Under the pieces are notes generated by a model, which was not told the origin of the DNA, did no database searches, and was given only the letters and a program-made list of their open reading frames with translations. From NCBI GenBank assembly GCA_030610025.1, contig JAUWSP010000063.1, forward strand, positions 1 through 9,756: a DNA stretch of 9,756 nucleotides. The letters run 5' to 3'. This DNA is from Acidobacteriota bacterium. Its GTDB lineage: Bacteria; Acidobacteriota; Thermoanaerobaculia; Multivoradales; JAHEKO01. The translations under genes and the position numbers were made by a program. This document shows positions 7,597-9,756 of the stretch, in pieces. Each line of letters starts with the position of its first letter. Position 1 is the stretch's first letter.

Positions 7597-8658
7597 ATGT
7601 CCCATCACCACGATGTTCACACCGTCCGACCCGACGGGCCCTCAACCGTGGAAGTGGCCCGCTACTGGAACAAGCTGCTGGCGCCCTACATGAAGGCCAG
7701 CACCGGCAAAGCCCTGTTTCAACTGCTAACGACCGGCTTCCTCTACCTGGTCGGCTGGTTTCTCATGCTGCGCAGCCTCGAGGTCTCGTACTGGCTGACG
7801 CTGGCCCTGGCGATTCCGACCGCGGGCTTTCTGGTGAGAATCTTCATTTTCCTTCACGATTGCGGGCACGGTTCGTTCTTTCCATCTCGCAGGGCCAACG
7901 AGTCGGTCGGCTTCGCGCTCGGGGTGATGATGTTGACCCCGTTCCACTATTGGCAAAGGACCCATGCCATTCATCACGGCACGTCAGGCGACCTGGACCG
8001 GCGCACCTTCGGAGATATCGAGACCCTCACCGTCCAGGAGTATCTGGCGCTGTCGCGAGGGCAGCGCCTGCGCTACCGGGTCTATCGGAGTGGCTTTGTC
8101 CTGCTGGTGATCGGCCCCGCCTTCCAGTTCCTGATCAAGCACAGGCTGCCCCTGGACATTCCCCGCTCCTGGAAGCGGGAGTGGAAGGGTATCTGGTGGA
8201 CCAACGCCGTGGCCCTCGCATTGCTGCTACTTGCATGGTGGCTGGTCGGTCTGAAGAGCTTCCTGCTGGTCCAGTTGCCGATCTCCCTGATCGCGGGCGC
8301 AGCGGGCATCTGGTTGTTCTACATCCAGCACCAGTTCGAGGACACCTACTGGCGCGAGCATGAGGAATGGAATTTCCACAAGGCCGGAATCGAAGGCAGC
8401 TCGTTCTACGACCTTCCGGCCGTGGTGACCTGGTTCACCGGCAACATCGGGTATCACCATATCCACCACCTGGCTAGCCGTGTTCCCAACTACAGGCTGA
8501 AGAAATGCTACCGGGAGCTGCCGCAGCTCCATGAGGTCACCCGCATGACCTTCCTGCAAAGCCTGAAATGCGCCCGTCTCAAACTCTGGGACGAAGAGAG
8601 GGACAAGCTGGTGGCGTTTCGCGATCTCAGAATGATGGCATCACCCAGCAAGGCATAG
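7597..8658 (+). CDS. Membrane fatty acid desaturase (FA_desaturase family, Delta-12/omega-6-like)
   Basis: A 353-residue integral membrane di-iron desaturase, which introduces a double bond into membrane fatty acyl chains using oxygen and an electron donor. The three histidine boxes are all present: HDCGH at 87-91, HAIHH at 123-127 and HHIHH at 287-291. Hydrophobic segments lie at about 41-58, 64-86, 103-116, 168-180 and two between about 200 and 250, a layout normal for the family. The [11 protein letters not shown] stretch after box 2 and the [10 protein letters not shown] context resemble bacterial relatives of plant FAD2-type enzymes, but regiospecificity cannot be read from sequence. There is no fused cytochrome b5 or ferredoxin domain, so a separate electron donor is needed. 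The start is supported by GGGAG at 7580-7584, 12 nt upstream, a slightly long spacing. It probably has its own promoter in the 160-base gap after the kinase pair. Confidence 0.93.
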   Translation: MSHHHDVHTVRPDGPSTVEVARYWNKLLAPYMKASTGKALFQLLTTGFLYLVGWFLMLRSLEVSYWLTLALAIPTAGFLVRIFIFLHDCGHGSFFPSRRANESVGFALGVMMLTPFHYWQRTHAIHHGTSGDLDRRTFGDIETLTVQEYLALSRGQRLRYRVYRSGFVLLVIGPAFQFLIKHRLPLDIPRSWKREWKGIWWTNAVALALLLLAWWLVGLKSFLLVQLPISLIAGAAGIWLFYIQHQFEDTYWREHEEWNFHKAGIEGSSFYDLPAVVTWFTGNIGYHHIHHLASRVPNYRLKKCYRELPQLHEVTRMTFLQSLKCARLKLWDEERDKLVAFRDLRMMASPSKA

Positions 8659-8727
8659 CGCTCCCACACGGGAGGAAGCCTGCTCGCAGCGCCGATTCGG
8701 TTATGTCATCATCGGCCACTGAAACCG

Positions 8728-9630
8728 ATGCGTATCGAAACTCTCGACCTCGAATTCGGCCACACGCCTGAGACCATCGCCGCCTTCCTGGTCTTCGGAC
8801 CCGAAGGGCCTGTGCTGGTGGAGACTGGACCGGCCTCGACCCTGCCTACCCTTCTCGCACGGCTCGAGGAGCACGGCGTAGCGCCGGGCGACGTGCGGCA
8901 CGTACTGGTCACTCACATTCACCTGGACCACGCCGGCGCGGCCGGCTGGTGGGCCCAGCAGGGCGCCACGGTCTATGTCCACCCCAGAGGGGCGCGGCAT
9001 CTCATCGACCCGAGCAAGCTGCTGACCAGTGCCGAGCGAATCTACCTGGATCGAATGGATGAGCTCTGGGGACAGACTCTGCCGGCGCCCGCCGAACGAG
9101 TAGTGGCGGTCGAAGGCGATACCACGATCGAGGCCGCCGGCTTGAGCTTTGTGGCGCTGGACACTCCGGGGCACGCCCGACATCACCACGTCTACCGTCT
9201 GGGCGACGTGGCCTTCACAGGGGATGCTGCTGGAGTTCGACTCGGAGACCGACACTGGATCGACCTGCCGGGTCCGCCCCCAGAGTTCGATCTGGGAGCG
9301 TGGAAGGGGTCCCTGAACCGCCTTCGCCTGGAGAAGCTAGACACTATCTACCGCACCCACTTTGGCGCCACCAGCAACGTCTCGCACCAACTCGACCGGT
9401 TCGAGTCGCATCTCGTGCAAGGTGCGGCGTTCGTGCGCGACATGATGGCGGAAGGACTGGATCGCGACAGCATGGTCGCCCGCTACAACGAGACCCTGCG
9501 GAAATGGGCCTCAGACGACGGCGTGGACGACGCGACAGCGCTCGCCTATGAGTTGGCCAATCCCCGTTTCATGTCCGTCGACGGCATCGCTCGCTACTGG
9601 CGGAAACGGGCTGAACAGTCTGATATCTGA
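8728..9630 (+). CDS. MBL-fold metallo-hydrolase
   Basis: A 300-residue metallo-beta-lactamase-fold protein with a complete dinuclear metal site: HIHLDH (H63, H65, D67, H68), H149 in DTPGHARHH, bridging D166 in FTGDAAG, and H211 in YRTHFG. The fold fills residues about 1-220. The remaining 80 residues are charged, probably helical, and contain no motif I recognise; similar extensions in other MBL hydrolases help shape the substrate pocket. No signal peptide is visible, so it is probably cytoplasmic. The family includes thioesterases, lactonases and glyoxalase II-like enzymes, and the substrate here is not identifiable. No good Shine-Dalgarno sequence precedes the ATG. The strong purine run at 8670-8677 is about 50 nt too far upstream, so the leader may be short or the start slightly different. 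The desaturase ends 69 bases upstream. Confidence 0.9.
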   Translation: MRIETLDLEFGHTPETIAAFLVFGPEGPVLVETGPASTLPTLLARLEEHGVAPGDVRHVLVTHIHLDHAGAAGWWAQQGATVYVHPRGARHLIDPSKLLTSAERIYLDRMDELWGQTLPAPAERVVAVEGDTTIEAAGLSFVALDTPGHARHHHVYRLGDVAFTGDAAGVRLGDRHWIDLPGPPPEFDLGAWKGSLNRLRLEKLDTIYRTHFGATSNVSHQLDRFESHLVQGAAFVRDMMAEGLDRDSMVARYNETLRKWASDDGVDDATALAYELANPRFMSVDGIARYWRKRAEQSDI

Positions 9631-9660
9631 TCCCGCTTCGGACTCACCTTTCGAGGTTCC

Positions 9661-9756
9661 ATGAACCGATCCTACACCGATCGCTTCACCGGAGCCATGT
9701 TGGGCCTGGCCTGTGGCGATGCCCTGGGTGCGCCGGCCGAGTTCCTGTCGAAGGAA
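9661..9756 (+). CDS. ADP-ribosylglycohydrolase family protein (5' fragment, continues beyond window)
   Basis: Only the first 32 codons are in the window. They read RFTGAMLGLACGDALGAPAEF after a short lead, which is the characteristic N-terminal helix of ADP-ribosylglycohydrolases (DraG/ARH family), enzymes that remove ADP-ribose from proteins or related substrates using two Mg2+ ions. The metal-binding residues downstream are not visible. The ATG is preceded by GAGG at 9653-9656, 4 nt away, and lies 30 nt after the MBL hydrolase stop, so the two genes are probably co-transcribed. With so little sequence the family assignment is good but subfamily and activity are open; some family members act on other ADP-ribose-linked compounds or are inactive. 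Confidence 0.8.
   Translation, partial: MNRSYTDRFTGAMLGLACGDALGAPAEFLSKE

Noticed and set aside
7503..8363. Open frame of 286 codons overlapping the desaturase in another frame
   Set aside because: The overlapping frame encodes all three desaturase histidine boxes and membrane segments; this one is Arg/Pro-rich with no domain.
8661..8674. Hairpin CTCCC-ACAC-GGGAG just after the desaturase stop
   Set aside because: A 5 bp stem without a T-run; it may be chance in GC-rich sequence and is not enough for a terminator call.
8703..8771. Short open frame from the ATG at 8703, a possible leader peptide before the MBL gene
   Set aside because: Only 22 codons, out of frame with and overlapping the MBL gene, with no ribosome-binding site at suitable spacing.

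Overview
The window is GC-rich, densely coded DNA. It carries three receptor-type serine/threonine kinases, each with a C-terminal PD40/TolB-like beta-propeller. That architecture is especially abundant in Acidobacteriota (also Gemmatimonadota and Planctomycetota). The sequence idioms (MSPEQARGE, SNESGRxxxYVRPYP, a C-terminal FNWFDEL) fit best with an acidobacterium, perhaps of the Thermoanaerobaculia or Holophagae type. This placement is inferred from gene content only; there is no rRNA or other marker in the window.

Layout. (1) Positions 1-1587, minus strand: the first 529 codons of a kinase-TM-propeller protein, cut by the left edge. (2) Positions 1588-1971: a divergent intergenic region with a candidate promoter for the minus-strand gene, a GC-rich hairpin, about 2.7 copies of an imperfect 46-48 bp tandem repeat and a candidate -10 element for the plus-strand gene. 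(3) Positions 1972-4701 and 4707-7436: two tandem paralogous kinases, both 909 residues when the first is started at its proper ATG, separated by 5 nt. (4) Positions 7597-8658: a membrane fatty acid desaturase with three intact histidine boxes. (5) Positions 8728-9630: a metallo-beta-lactamase-fold hydrolase with a complete metal-ligand set. (6) Positions 9661-9756: the first 32 codons of an ADP-ribosylglycohydrolase-family protein, cut by the right edge.

How the parts may work together. The two tandem kinases are almost certainly co-transcribed and probably translationally coupled. All three kinases keep the residues needed for catalysis, so they look like active transmembrane signalling kinases with an N-terminal cytoplasmic catalytic domain and a C-terminal propeller on the other side of the membrane. 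Their ligands and substrates cannot be read from the sequence. The desaturase, MBL hydrolase and ADP-ribosylglycohydrolase lie downstream on the same strand. A functional link between them and the kinases is only a guess. I found no mobile element, CRISPR array, tRNA or rRNA. The most unusual items are the tandem kinase pair and the repeat-bearing divergent intergenic region; nothing here clearly amounts to a wholly new system.
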